The notes beneath the pieces were generated by a model. It did not search any database. It was given only the letters and a program-made list of their open reading frames with translations, and had not been told where the DNA came from. 64,000 nucleotides of DNA, taken from Ferrovum sp. JA12 (GTDB lineage Bacteria; Pseudomonadota; Gammaproteobacteria; Burkholderiales; Ferrovaceae). Location of the stretch: NCBI RefSeq assembly GCF_001431705.1, contig NZ_LJWX01000001.1:1-64000 (forward strand). Reading direction: 5' to 3'. A program made the translations under genes and the position numbers. This document shows positions 52,888 to 59,417 of the stretch, piece after piece (within the stretch, counting starts at the first letter, position 1; each line of letters starts with the position of its first letter).

Positions 52888-53015
52888 TTATCGCGTGAGC
52901 CCCGGAAACGTCTTGGCGGTGTAGCTGATACCCGGAAATGATTTGTTGCCGACATCCAGCATTCGCGCCCGCCCGGTGATCCGAAAGATGTCGGCTTCAA
53001 CCTCAGTGAGCACCA
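52888..53015 (-). pseudogene. Phage tail protein remnant (DUF1833-like C-terminus)
   Basis: The minus strand reads LTEVEADIFRITGRARMLDVG, then NKSFPGISYTAKTFPGLTR and a stop at 52888-52890. This matches the C-terminal end of phage tail proteins that precede the NlpC/P60 gene (DUF1833-like). It is cut at about 53,015, where a serine recombinase sequence starts on the other strand. Confidence 0.55.
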
Positions 53016-53017
53016 GG

Positions 53018-53905
53018 TGGATGGGCGGTGTGCCACCCTTGGGCTACGACGTCGATAACCGCCTGTTGGTTATCAACGAAACCGAGGCGGCCGTGGTGCG
53101 GCGAATCTTCGAGGAAATGCTGACCATCGGCTCGCCGACACAGATTGCCGCGAAACTGACCGCCGAAGGCGTGACGACAAAGGCATGGACAACGCAAGAA
53201 GGCCAGACCCGCAGCGGCACCCGCATCGACAAGAAATACCTTCACAAGCTGCTGCGCAATCGCATCTACCTCGGCGAGCTGTCGCATAAGGGGAACTGGT
53301 TTTCCGGTGCGCACTCGGCCATCATCGACATGGCTCTGTGAGACAAGGTGGCGGCATTACTGGCAACAGACGGTCACACGCGCTCGGTCGAGACCAAAAT
53401 TCGGTCGCGCACCGATGCCTTGCTACGTGGCCTGCTATACACGCCCTTGGGCGAGCGGATGTACCCGACCTACTCACGCAAGAGCGACGGACGCAAGTAT
53501 TTCTACTATGTCTCGAAATCGGAATCCCGCTTCGGCGCGCCGGGCAAGAGCTACGAGCGCATTCCCGCAGCGGAGATCGAAGCAGTGGTGGTAGCACAGA
53601 TTCGCACGGTGCTGACCAGCCCGGAGTCCATCGCCTCAGTAGTGCATCACGTCCAGCGTATCGACGCGCAGATCGACGAAGCCAGCACAGTAATGGCGAT
53701 GGGGCGACTCAACGACGTCTGGGATCACCTGTTTCCCGTTGAGCGGCATCGCATCGCCAACCTGATGATCGAACGCATCGATCTGGTTCACATCGGCGAG
53801 GTGCAAGGCATCAAGGTGAAATGGCGGGAACTGGGCTGGAACACCCTGATCGGTGAATTCACCCCGAGGGGAATTGGCGCAGAACTGCTGGAGGTCGAGT
53901 CCTGA
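53018..53905 (+). pseudogene. Large serine recombinase, 5'-truncated with a stop codon
   Basis: The C-terminal two-thirds of a recombinase homologous to the intact one at 61,398-62,846: it starts mid-protein at WMGGVPPLGYDV and runs to the end. The catalytic N-terminal domain is missing. An in-frame TGA at 53339-53341 replaces the Trp expected in IDMALWDKV; the frame then continues (AALLATDG...RMYPTYSRKSDGRKYFYYV) to a stop overlapping the next gene (TGATG). Not functional. Confidence 0.85.
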
Positions 53906-54267
53906 TGGACAACCCACTCGAAACATTCGTGCCCCTGGCATTCAAGCGCAAGAAGGGAAGGTTGTTGCTCGGGGAAGGAACGCTCGCGCACGATGTCACG
54001 ATCATCGATGCCGTTGCACGAGCGATGCATTGGCAGGCGTTACTGGACAGCGGTGCCCACAAGAGAGTCACTGACATTGCGCAGGCCGAGGGGTTGATGC
54101 CGACCACCGTGGGCAGGCTGATGCGACTGGCGCGCCTTGCCCCCGACATCGTTGAACAGTTGATGGCCGGAATTCAGCCTCGACAGCTGACGCTCCTATG
54201 GCTGATGCGAAACGACATCCCGGCACTCTGGCCAGAGCAGCGCCAGATGCTGAAGCAGTTCAAGTAG
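53905..54267 (+). CDS. Recombinase-associated HTH protein (paralog 1)
   Basis: This 120-aa protein begins MDNPLETFVPLAFKRKKGR and has a ParB-like helix-turn-helix (RVTDIAQAEGLMPTTVGRLMRLARLAPDIVEQLMAG). It is translationally coupled to the broken recombinase (TGATG). Paralogs are the next gene and the gene at 60,934, which occupies the same place after an intact recombinase. It probably helps control or direct recombination. Confidence 0.75.
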   Translation: MDNPLETFVPLAFKRKKGRLLLGEGTLAHDVTIIDAVARAMHWQALLDSGAHKRVTDIAQAEGLMPTTVGRLMRLARLAPDIVEQLMAGIQPRQLTLLWLMRNDIPALWPEQRQMLKQFK

Positions 54268-54277
54268 GGAACATCTC

Positions 54278-54751
54278 ATGCCCAAGAAGACCTACGGCAA
54301 GCAGACCGGCCGTGCCATCACTCACGAACTTCCAGCACCGGCCGGTGGGGTACGGCTCGAAACCTTTGTGCCATGGACGCTGGTCAAGCGTGGTTTCAAG
54401 AAGCAGGTGATCACGCCGCTGGATGCGCCACAGGAATTTCTGTCCGAGGCCACCCGGGAGCGGGCGGCTCGGGCTGCTGCACAGGACAGTGCATTGATGC
54501 GGGCGCTCGGGCTGGCACACCATTGGCAGAGGCTGCTGGACGAGCAGCGGGTTAAGTCGGTGGCCGACATCGCCGAAGCTGAAGGCATAGATGTGACGCA
54601 GGTGCGCCGGGTCATTCGGCTGACGCTGTTGGCCCCCGAGGTCATCGAACGGTTGGTGGGTGCGCCCAACATTGTGCTGGAGCAGGTGATGCGCCGCCCC
54701 TGGCCCAACGGCTGGAGTGGCCAGATGCGGGTGCTCGCGCCGCCCACCTAA
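54278..54751 (+). CDS. Recombinase-associated HTH protein (paralog 2)
   Basis: This 157-aa relative of the preceding gene product shares ETFVPWTLVKRG, HHWQRLLDEQR and the helix-turn-helix VADIAEAEGIDVTQVRRVIRLTLLAPEVIERLVG. AGGGAA precedes the ATG, ten bases after the previous stop. A good terminator follows 24 bp downstream, so this gene ends the recombinase unit. Confidence 0.72.
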   Translation: MPKKTYGKQTGRAITHELPAPAGGVRLETFVPWTLVKRGFKKQVITPLDAPQEFLSEATRERAARAAAQDSALMRALGLAHHWQRLLDEQRVKSVADIAEAEGIDVTQVRRVIRLTLLAPEVIERLVGAPNIVLEQVMRRPWPNGWSGQMRVLAPPT

Positions 54752-54774
54752 CCGCGCCGAGCCCAGCGCCAGCA

Positions 54775-54797
54775 ACCGCCTCCGGGCGGTTTTTTTG
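54775..54797 (+). terminator. Intrinsic terminator of the recombinase/HTH unit
   Basis: ACCGCC-TCCG-GGCGGT followed by seven T. The region 54,798-55,018 downstream holds no gene I can support; a CGCTCGCGAGACCA sequence occurs twice there (near 54,888 and 54,968). Confidence 0.9.
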
Positions 54798-55018
54798 TGT
54801 CTGTGTTGTTCTCGGTCGCTTCCGCCCAGGAGTTGTCAACCACAATCTACTGCCTTCAAACCCCCGCCAATACAGGAAGTGGCCTCGCGCACGCTCGCGA
54901 GACCACCAGAGAGAACGGAGAACAGAGAGGCGTGCGCCGGGGTGAAAATACTGGGTTAGGAGGGATGGCGCTCGCGAGACCATGCCCGGAATCCGCGCCA
55001 GTACTGGGGGGTATAGGC

Positions 55019-55106
55019 GAAAAAAACCAACCGATAAGGGTTGGTTTTTAGAATATTGGTGGTGCAGTGTAACACCACGCCAAACGCTCATCCCGAAGTC
55101 ATGAGC
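55019..55106 (-). ncRNA. Structured RNA candidate, copy 2
   Basis: On the minus strand three hairpins follow one another: GCTCAT...ATGAGC (55086-55106), GTGGTG-N8-CACCAC (55059-55078) and the terminator AACCAACC-N6-GGTTGGTT (55025-55046) with seven T. It matches copy 1 at 44,620-44,706 in the shared phrase GGGATGAGCGTTTG...CCACCA, while the terminator sequences differ. A 149-codon minus-strand frame crosses it but looks non-coding. Small antisense RNA of the phage C4 type is one possibility. Confidence 0.5.
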
Positions 55107-55131
55107 AAGTGGGCTGAAAAAATTCAGGTTA

Positions 55132-55178
55132 GTGAGTAGATGATGACCTACTTTCGGGGCTTTCGATCATCTACTCAC
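55132..55178. repeat. Long perfect inverted repeat
   Basis: GTGAGTAGATGAT (55132-55144) and ATCATCTACTCAC (55166-55178) are perfect 13-bp arms around 21 bp. No coding sequence overlaps it. It could be a recombination/attachment site, an operator for the HTH gene at 55,381, or the promoter-proximal structure of the adjacent RNA candidate. Confidence 0.75.
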
Positions 55179-55380
55179 ATGTTCGGATTTCAAGTCGCCG
55201 CCATGGTCAACAGTCGTTCGCGGCCATCGAATGCTTCTGATCATGGCTCAATCCCAATGCTCTGGCCCGCGTACTCCCCTCCCCGGGCAGTCAGAAATTT
55301 GCGACTTTAGGAAGTTTCCACTTGGACTTCGGCAGGAAGTACGGATGAATGGTCATCCCTGCAACTACTGGAGCAACCCA

Positions 55381-55863
55381 ATGGACACATTTCAATTTAG
55401 CCAAAAAATTACCCTGAACGAAAACGAGCTTGCAACTCGCTGGGGAATCAGTCCCAAGACCTTACAACGCTGGCGCTGCGAAGGTCGTGGCCCCAAATAC
55501 TTCAAACTGTCGAAACGGGTTTCGTATCCCATCGACGAAATCTTAGCGTTCGAGTTTGAGTCCTTACAAGAATCAACCGATGGGGTTACTTGCGATCCGG
55601 AACAATTCAACAACCCGAGTTTTCTGACCGCCCGAGAAATTGCTGCAAAGATCGACATCCCGCTTTACTTGCTGACTCACCCCGGTGAGCGGAAAAAGAG
55701 TGGGTTGCCGCACTATCGCGTCGGGAAAATGGTGCGCTTCAAGCTGGAGGAAATCTTGAGTTGGGCGCGTCAACGCACGACAGAAGTCGAAAGTAAAAAA
55801 CAGATGGCGCCTCGAATCATCCATCCTGGCAATATTCAACCTGGGCTTACGCGAATGATGTGA
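55381..55863 (+). CDS. Double helix-turn-helix (excisionase-like) protein
   Basis: This 160-aa protein has two excisionase/AlpA-like winged helices: NELATRWGISPKTLQRWRCEG (~15-35) with RVSYPIDEILAFE, and LTAREIAAKIDIPLYLLTHP (~79-98) with RVGKMVRFKLEEILSWARQ. The ATG at 55381 has GGAG eight bases upstream; the frame is open further upstream but less likely to be used. Located 200 bp after the long inverted repeat. It is likely a DNA-binding directionality factor or regulator of the element. Confidence 0.75.
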   Translation: MDTFQFSQKITLNENELATRWGISPKTLQRWRCEGRGPKYFKLSKRVSYPIDEILAFEFESLQESTDGVTCDPEQFNNPSFLTAREIAAKIDIPLYLLTHPGERKKSGLPHYRVGKMVRFKLEEILSWARQRTTEVESKKQMAPRIIHPGNIQPGLTRMM

Positions 55864-55928
55864 CCGAACTTACTGCAACATATACGAACGCCACCCGCAG
55901 GTGGCGTTCTGTCTATTTGGAGGGCAGT

Positions 55929-56222
55929 TCATTTTGCCCACTCGATCAATACTGGAACCAGAATTGAAGTCCCCTGCAAAGCAGCAGCAACCGCTGCCGC
56001 ATAGGCAGCCCAGCGATTCAACTCCCCTTGCTTTTTGACGGTTTCGATAAAGTCATCGCCATCGACGGAAATCGAAGCTGGGAACCATCCATCTTTGTCA
56101 GGCTTGGGGTCATGAGGCACACGCGCTCGAGCGGCGATGACCCACAGCAATGCCGAAATGAATGCGGCCACTGCTGACCCAACCGATAAATAAGTCTCAA
56201 AAGTCAAAGTCTGAACGGCCAT
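55929..56222 (-). CDS. Two-helix membrane protein (paralog 2)
   Basis: This 97-aa protein has two membrane helices with an acidic/Gly loop between (PHDPKPDKDGWFPAS, DGDDFIETVKKQGELNRW). It is a close relative of the protein at 48,549-48,821. Here it stands alone, facing the excisionase-like gene. Function unknown; the two copies in one island suggest that it belongs to the mobile element itself. Confidence 0.65.
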   Translation of the reverse strand: MAVQTLTFETYLSVGSAVAAFISALLWVIAARARVPHDPKPDKDGWFPASISVDGDDFIETVKKQGELNRWAAYAAAVAAALQGTSILVPVLIEWAK

Positions 56223-56285
56223 ATAGCGCTGCCTCCACCAAAAGTCGATAATCCAAACTCAAGTCGAACAACTGGCGAGGACACT

Positions 56286-56468
56286 GTGAACGAAATCCGA
56301 CTCGCGTGGAGCATTGTGGGACGTGAGAACTTGATCGATGAACCGATTCAGGCCGGTCTATGGTGCCCGGACATCCCCCGAAACCGGCAGGATCTGACCA
56401 TCATCATGGAGTCGGGCAATGAGGCCTATGGTCCCGACACACATTGGATTGAAGAGCGGGAAGCGTAA
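56286..56468 (+). CDS. Small acidic protein, unknown
   Basis: This 60-aa frame starts at GTG with GAGGA five to nine bases upstream. The product is acidic, with a few Trp and Cys (LAWSIVGRENLID, GLWCPDIPRNRQD). No recognised domain. Coding potential is plausible from the ribosome-binding site and the lack of an alternative frame, but uncertain. Confidence 0.4.
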   Translation: MNEIRLAWSIVGRENLIDEPIQAGLWCPDIPRNRQDLTIIMESGNEAYGPDTHWIEEREA

Positions 56469-56477
56469 GGCCTTCGG

Positions 56478-56612
56478 TCAAGCAGTTACGGCGACCTGCA
56501 AGTCGGCCAGCGTCTTGAGCTGGAACAGGCTGCGGGCATCGAATGCAGCCAGATCAGTGGCCGGGATGGACAGAACGTCCTGGTGTTGCGGGGGCAGATG
56601 GCGTTGGCTCAT
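56478..56612 (-). CDS. 44-aa protein coupled to the AlpA-like gene
   Basis: A short frame of 44 codons (begins MSQRHLPPQHQDVLSIPATD, ends QVAVTA). Its ATG overlaps the stop of the AlpA-like gene (ATGA) and is preceded by a perfect GGAGGTG, so translation is likely. The product is a small, mostly helical peptide with no known domain. Confidence 0.6.
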   Translation of the reverse strand: MSQRHLPPQHQDVLSIPATDLAAFDARSLFQLKTLADLQVAVTA

Positions 56613-56821
56613 GCCACACCTCCTGCAACCACACGCGACGATGTGCTGCTGTGCAGACTCCTCGCCTCGTACTCCTCGATGTCCTCGACGCGGTAGAGGA
56701 CGCGGCCCTGCAACTTCAGATACACCGGCCCGATACCGGCAGATCGCCAGCGCTCGAGCGTGGCCTCCGCGACATTCCAGCGCTCAGCCAGTTGGCGCTG
56801 ATTCATGTGTTTGACACTCAC
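56609..56821 (-). CDS. AlpA/excisionase-like HTH protein (copy 1)
   Basis: This 70-aa MerR/AlpA-type DNA-binding protein has the helix-turn-helix HMNQRQLAERWNVAEATLERWRSAGIGP followed by the wing VYLKLQGRVLYRVEDIEEYEA. AAGGAG sits seven bases before the GTG start. Closely related to the gene at 56,989. Such proteins act as excisionases or activators of integrated elements. Four GGTGGGCA repeats lie just upstream. Confidence 0.82.
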   Translation of the reverse strand: MSVKHMNQRQLAERWNVAEATLERWRSAGIGPVYLKLQGRVLYRVEDIEEYEARSLHSSTSSRVVAGGVA

Positions 56822-56875
56822 GTTGATCTCCTTTCAGGTGATTGCGAAAACGTGAGTGCAGTTTGGAATTCAGGG

Positions 56876-56917
56876 GGTGGGCAAACCGGTGGGCAAGGTG
56901 GACAGAATGGGTGGGCA
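56876..56917. repeat. Four direct octamer repeats upstream of the AlpA-like gene
   Basis: GGTGGGCA occurs at 56876, 56888 and 56910, and GGTGGACA at 56897, spaced 12, 9 and 13 bp. They lie 55-96 bp upstream of the GTG start of the AlpA-like gene, between it and its paralog. They look like iterons or operator sites; binding by one of the AlpA-like proteins is inferred from position. Confidence 0.6.
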
Positions 56918-56988
56918 GATCAGGCAGTTGATGCCTGTGCCGGTCTAAACGGGGATGTTCTTGGAGATTCGGCCGTGCAAGGCCTGGA

Positions 56989-57195
56989 TCAGGGGCTTGC
57001 GCTGTCGGCCTGAGGCCGCATGATTTTCAAGCAGCACGACTCGAATGCTTCGATGTCTTGTTGACGGTATAAGACCCGACCATGCAACTTGAGGTAATCG
57101 GGGCCAAGTTTTTCAGAGCGCCAACGCTCAAGAGATGCTTCGCTGACTTGCCAGCGTTCAGCCAGTTGCTTTTGATTCAGGTGCCGGATTTCCAT
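56989..57195 (-). CDS. AlpA/excisionase-like HTH protein (copy 2)
   Basis: This 68-aa paralog of the downstream HTH gene has HLNQKQLAERWQVSEASLERWRSEKLGP and YLKLHGRVLYRQQDIEAFE. About 60 % of positions look identical to copy 1. It lies 125 bp after the small WYL-like gene in the same direction and may be co-transcribed with the defence-type operon. Confidence 0.8.
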   Translation of the reverse strand: MEIRHLNQKQLAERWQVSEASLERWRSEKLGPDYLKLHGRVLYRQQDIEAFESCCLKIMRPQADSASP

Positions 57196-57320
57196 GGTGA
57201 CTCATTGCTGTTGAATGACCACCATTGAGGCGCTGGTTGGCATAGAAGCCAAGCTCTTTTACCCCCTTCAGCAAGAGGATGTGCTGTCCGAAAAATGCAT
57301 GCAAATTTCGGGCGGAAATC

Positions 57321-57608
57321 TCAGATCTGCGCGTCGATCCGCAGAAAGTCTTTGTCATTCCGCTTGTAGTCAGGACGCGGGCCGAGAAATTTACCCGGGA
57401 GAATCGTGAGCTGCCGAATCTTGCGGATGTGGAATAGTTTCCAGCCCACGTACTCCCCGGACTCACTCCCGCCTTGCACTTGGTAAGCTCGAAGCGCCGG
57501 GTGTCCTTTTTTGTCTGTACCACAGCAGTGGGGCTCAACCACCCTCGGGAATCCGTCATAGGTGAAGGACAGTAGGTGGCGGTCGTGGATGGCAGATGAA
57601 ATGGTCAT
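57321..57608 (-). CDS. Small WYL-like domain protein
   Basis: This 95-aa protein resembles a stand-alone WYL domain: SSAIHDRHLLSFTYDGFPRVVEP, then GWKLFHIRKIRQLTILPGKF. WYL domains bind nucleic-acid or nucleotide ligands and regulate several phage-defence operons. No DNA-binding helix-turn-helix is attached here. AGGGA precedes the ATG. It follows the RloB-like gene by 26 bp. Confidence 0.7.
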   Translation of the reverse strand: MTISSAIHDRHLLSFTYDGFPRVVEPHCCGTDKKGHPALRAYQVQGGSESGEYVGWKLFHIRKIRQLTILPGKFLGPRPDYKRNDKDFLRIDAQI

Positions 57609-57634
57609 GGCATGTCCCTGGTCAGTTTCAATTT

Positions 57635-58141
57635 TCAACGCCCCTCGAAGACCGCCAGCAGCTGGTCCAATTCGACGATCTTCAATCTGGCGGCATCGAG
57701 CACCGGCTTCGGAAAATGCTTGGCATAACTCTGCCTTTCCGTCAGGTCGACACCCAACAGCAAACTGATCGCTTTTTTGCAATCCGCACATTGCGCGGAA
57801 GGATATTTCCCAAGGATCGCCAGCAGCAGCCCTTCGAAGCAAGGAATCGAGCCGATCATGTTGATCTTCGCTTTGCGTGCTTCCTTTTTCAGCTTGTCCG
57901 TCCAGGGGATGTCTGTATCAAGCAGGGCGGTACGTGCGTCATAGCTGTAAATCCTGGCCTGCCGTGACGCGTAATCAATCACGTTCTCCGGCCCTTTGCC
58001 GTGCGCATTACGCACGGTAACAGCCACGCCAGCGCCGCCAGAACAATAAAGATCACGCAGGTGCTTGAGGAAGGCCTCCTCCGAGTCACCTTCGCCAACG
58101 ATCAGCAGTGTTTTACGAACCAGATGTTGTTTGCGAGCCAT
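57635..58141 (-). CDS. rloB: RloB / TOPRIM-like nuclease
   Basis: This 168-aa protein has TOPRIM-type residues: E17 in LIVGEGDSEEAF and D75/D77 in LLDTDIPW, followed by PCFEGLLLAILG. It matches RloB, which accompanies the RloA ATPase in AbiL-like systems, and is similar in layout to AriB of PARIS. ATG at 58141 lies nine bases after the ATPase stop. Probable nuclease or tRNA-targeting effector controlled by the ATPase. Confidence 0.82.
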   Translation of the reverse strand: MARKQHLVRKTLLIVGEGDSEEAFLKHLRDLYCSGGAGVAVTVRNAHGKGPENVIDYASRQARIYSYDARTALLDTDIPWTDKLKKEARKAKINMIGSIPCFEGLLLAILGKYPSAQCADCKKAISLLLGVDLTERQSYAKHFPKPVLDAARLKIVELDQLLAVFEGR

Positions 58142-58150
58142 CACAGTTTC

Positions 58151-59335
58151 TTACAGCTGAGGGATGGCGCCGTAAGCACCCGCCATATATTTGGCGTACA
58201 GGTTGTCATCGGCACGAACACCCTTGACGGTGTCCAGTCGCCAGGCATCGCTCTCGCAGTTATCGTCTTTTTCGACCAGTACCACCTGCGCCTTGTGCAG
58301 CAGACTTAAGACCTCAATGGAGTGGCATGTGAAAATAATCTGCGCGTTGTGGGGATTCGTTTTCGCTGAGAAGAATAAATCCAGGATGGGCGTCAGCATG
58401 TGGGGATGGAGATCTGCTTCAAGCTCATCAATAATGACCAGGCCACCTTGTTGTAATGCGGGCAGGATCCGGGACAGCAATATGAATGCGCCCTGCGTAC
58501 CGCTGGATTCATGCAAGAACATCAGTGGATGTTCCTTGTTGCCCACACGGTGGATACCGAAGGGAATGTGAATTTCTTCAGTCTTACCGCTTTCCCGCGT
58601 CACCGTGTGTTTCTCGACGCGCACATCCGACAAGCCAAAATCCCACTGGTGCAACAGGGTCGCCATCTGGCTACGAATGCCAATGTTTTTGGCATAGAAC
58701 TCGGAGGCACGCATGATCTGATCATGATCCATGGCCTGACGCCCCAGGCCATGAACGTTACTCAGCACATTGGCTGATACCAGTTTCAATGCCAAGTCCA
58801 CCTCGTATTGCGCGGCCGTCGAGATCAGCGATGCGTTTTCACGAACTTTCTCAGCTTCTTTTTGCAGCATGCCAAACTGCTGTTGTTTAACCGTATAACC
58901 CTTGCGTTCAGGATTCCATTCGCGGGTAAATACATACGAGAAGGCACGGCTTTGTTTGCTGTAAAGCGACTCGTGATAGACGCGATCGCGTGAAGCAACC
59001 AGACGGTAGCGCCATTCACGACCGTCGTACTCGAACTCCACCTCGAACGTGCTGGGTTCAGCCGTTGCTGAAAAATGTGCTACCAAGGGAATCGGATCGT
59101 CTGGCTTGGCATGAAACGAGTGCTTGACGAACCAGTCTACGAAGACCAGCGACTTGATCAAAGTTGTTTTGCCGCTCGCGTTGGCGCCAACGACTGCTAT
59201 GGCTTTGGAAAGGCGGGCACCTAGAGTAGACGTGCATGACCGGCCGTCCTCCGGGGTATGACGGTTCAGTTCCAGCGATATCTGCACGGGCTCTCTGAAT
59301 GACTGGAAGTTCTGCAGGGTGAACGAGCGAAGCAT
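58151..59335 (-). CDS. rloA: AAA15-type ATPase (RloA-like)
   Basis: This 394-aa SMC/ABC-like ATPase has Walker A GANASGKT (50-57), an ABC-like signature ESSGTQ (276-281), Walker B LVIIDE (299-304) and a switch His in TCHSIEV (338). Family COG1106 ATPases sense phage proteins and hold or release a nuclease partner. ATG at 59335 is preferred to an upstream TTG. First gene of the probable defence operon; a transposon lies 82 bp upstream. Confidence 0.88.
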   Translation of the reverse strand: MLRSFTLQNFQSFREPVQISLELNRHTPEDGRSCTSTLGARLSKAIAVVGANASGKTTLIKSLVFVDWFVKHSFHAKPDDPIPLVAHFSATAEPSTFEVEFEYDGREWRYRLVASRDRVYHESLYSKQSRAFSYVFTREWNPERKGYTVKQQQFGMLQKEAEKVRENASLISTAAQYEVDLALKLVSANVLSNVHGLGRQAMDHDQIMRASEFYAKNIGIRSQMATLLHQWDFGLSDVRVEKHTVTRESGKTEEIHIPFGIHRVGNKEHPLMFLHESSGTQGAFILLSRILPALQQGGLVIIDELEADLHPHMLTPILDLFFSAKTNPHNAQIIFTCHSIEVLSLLHKAQVVLVEKDDNCESDAWRLDTVKGVRADDNLYAKYMAGAYGAIPQL

Positions 59336-59371
59336 GATTTGGCTCTTCAAGTGATTTCAACAATTTTTTGT

Positions 59372-59400
59372 ATGTTATGCCTTTATAAGCCGCTGATCAA
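59372..59400 (-). promoter_or_regulatory. Candidate promoter of the ATPase/RloB operon
   Basis: TTGATC (59395-59400) and TAACAT (59372-59377) with 17-bp spacing on the minus strand, 36 bp before the ATG. The transposon and its target duplication begin immediately upstream, so the promoter survived insertion by only a few bases. Confidence 0.5.
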
Positions 59401-59417
59401 GTCATCAAGCGAGGAAA

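Noticed and set aside
54642-55091. 149-codon minus-strand frame across the RNA candidate and terminator
   Set aside because: It runs through two terminators and the antisense of the HTH gene, and has no domain.
56419-57013. Long plus-strand frames opposite the AlpA-like genes
   Set aside because: They are shadows of well-supported HTH genes and lack ribosome-binding sites.
58511-58777. Plus-strand frames opposite the ATPase gene
   Set aside because: They are antisense to a protein with complete ATPase motifs.
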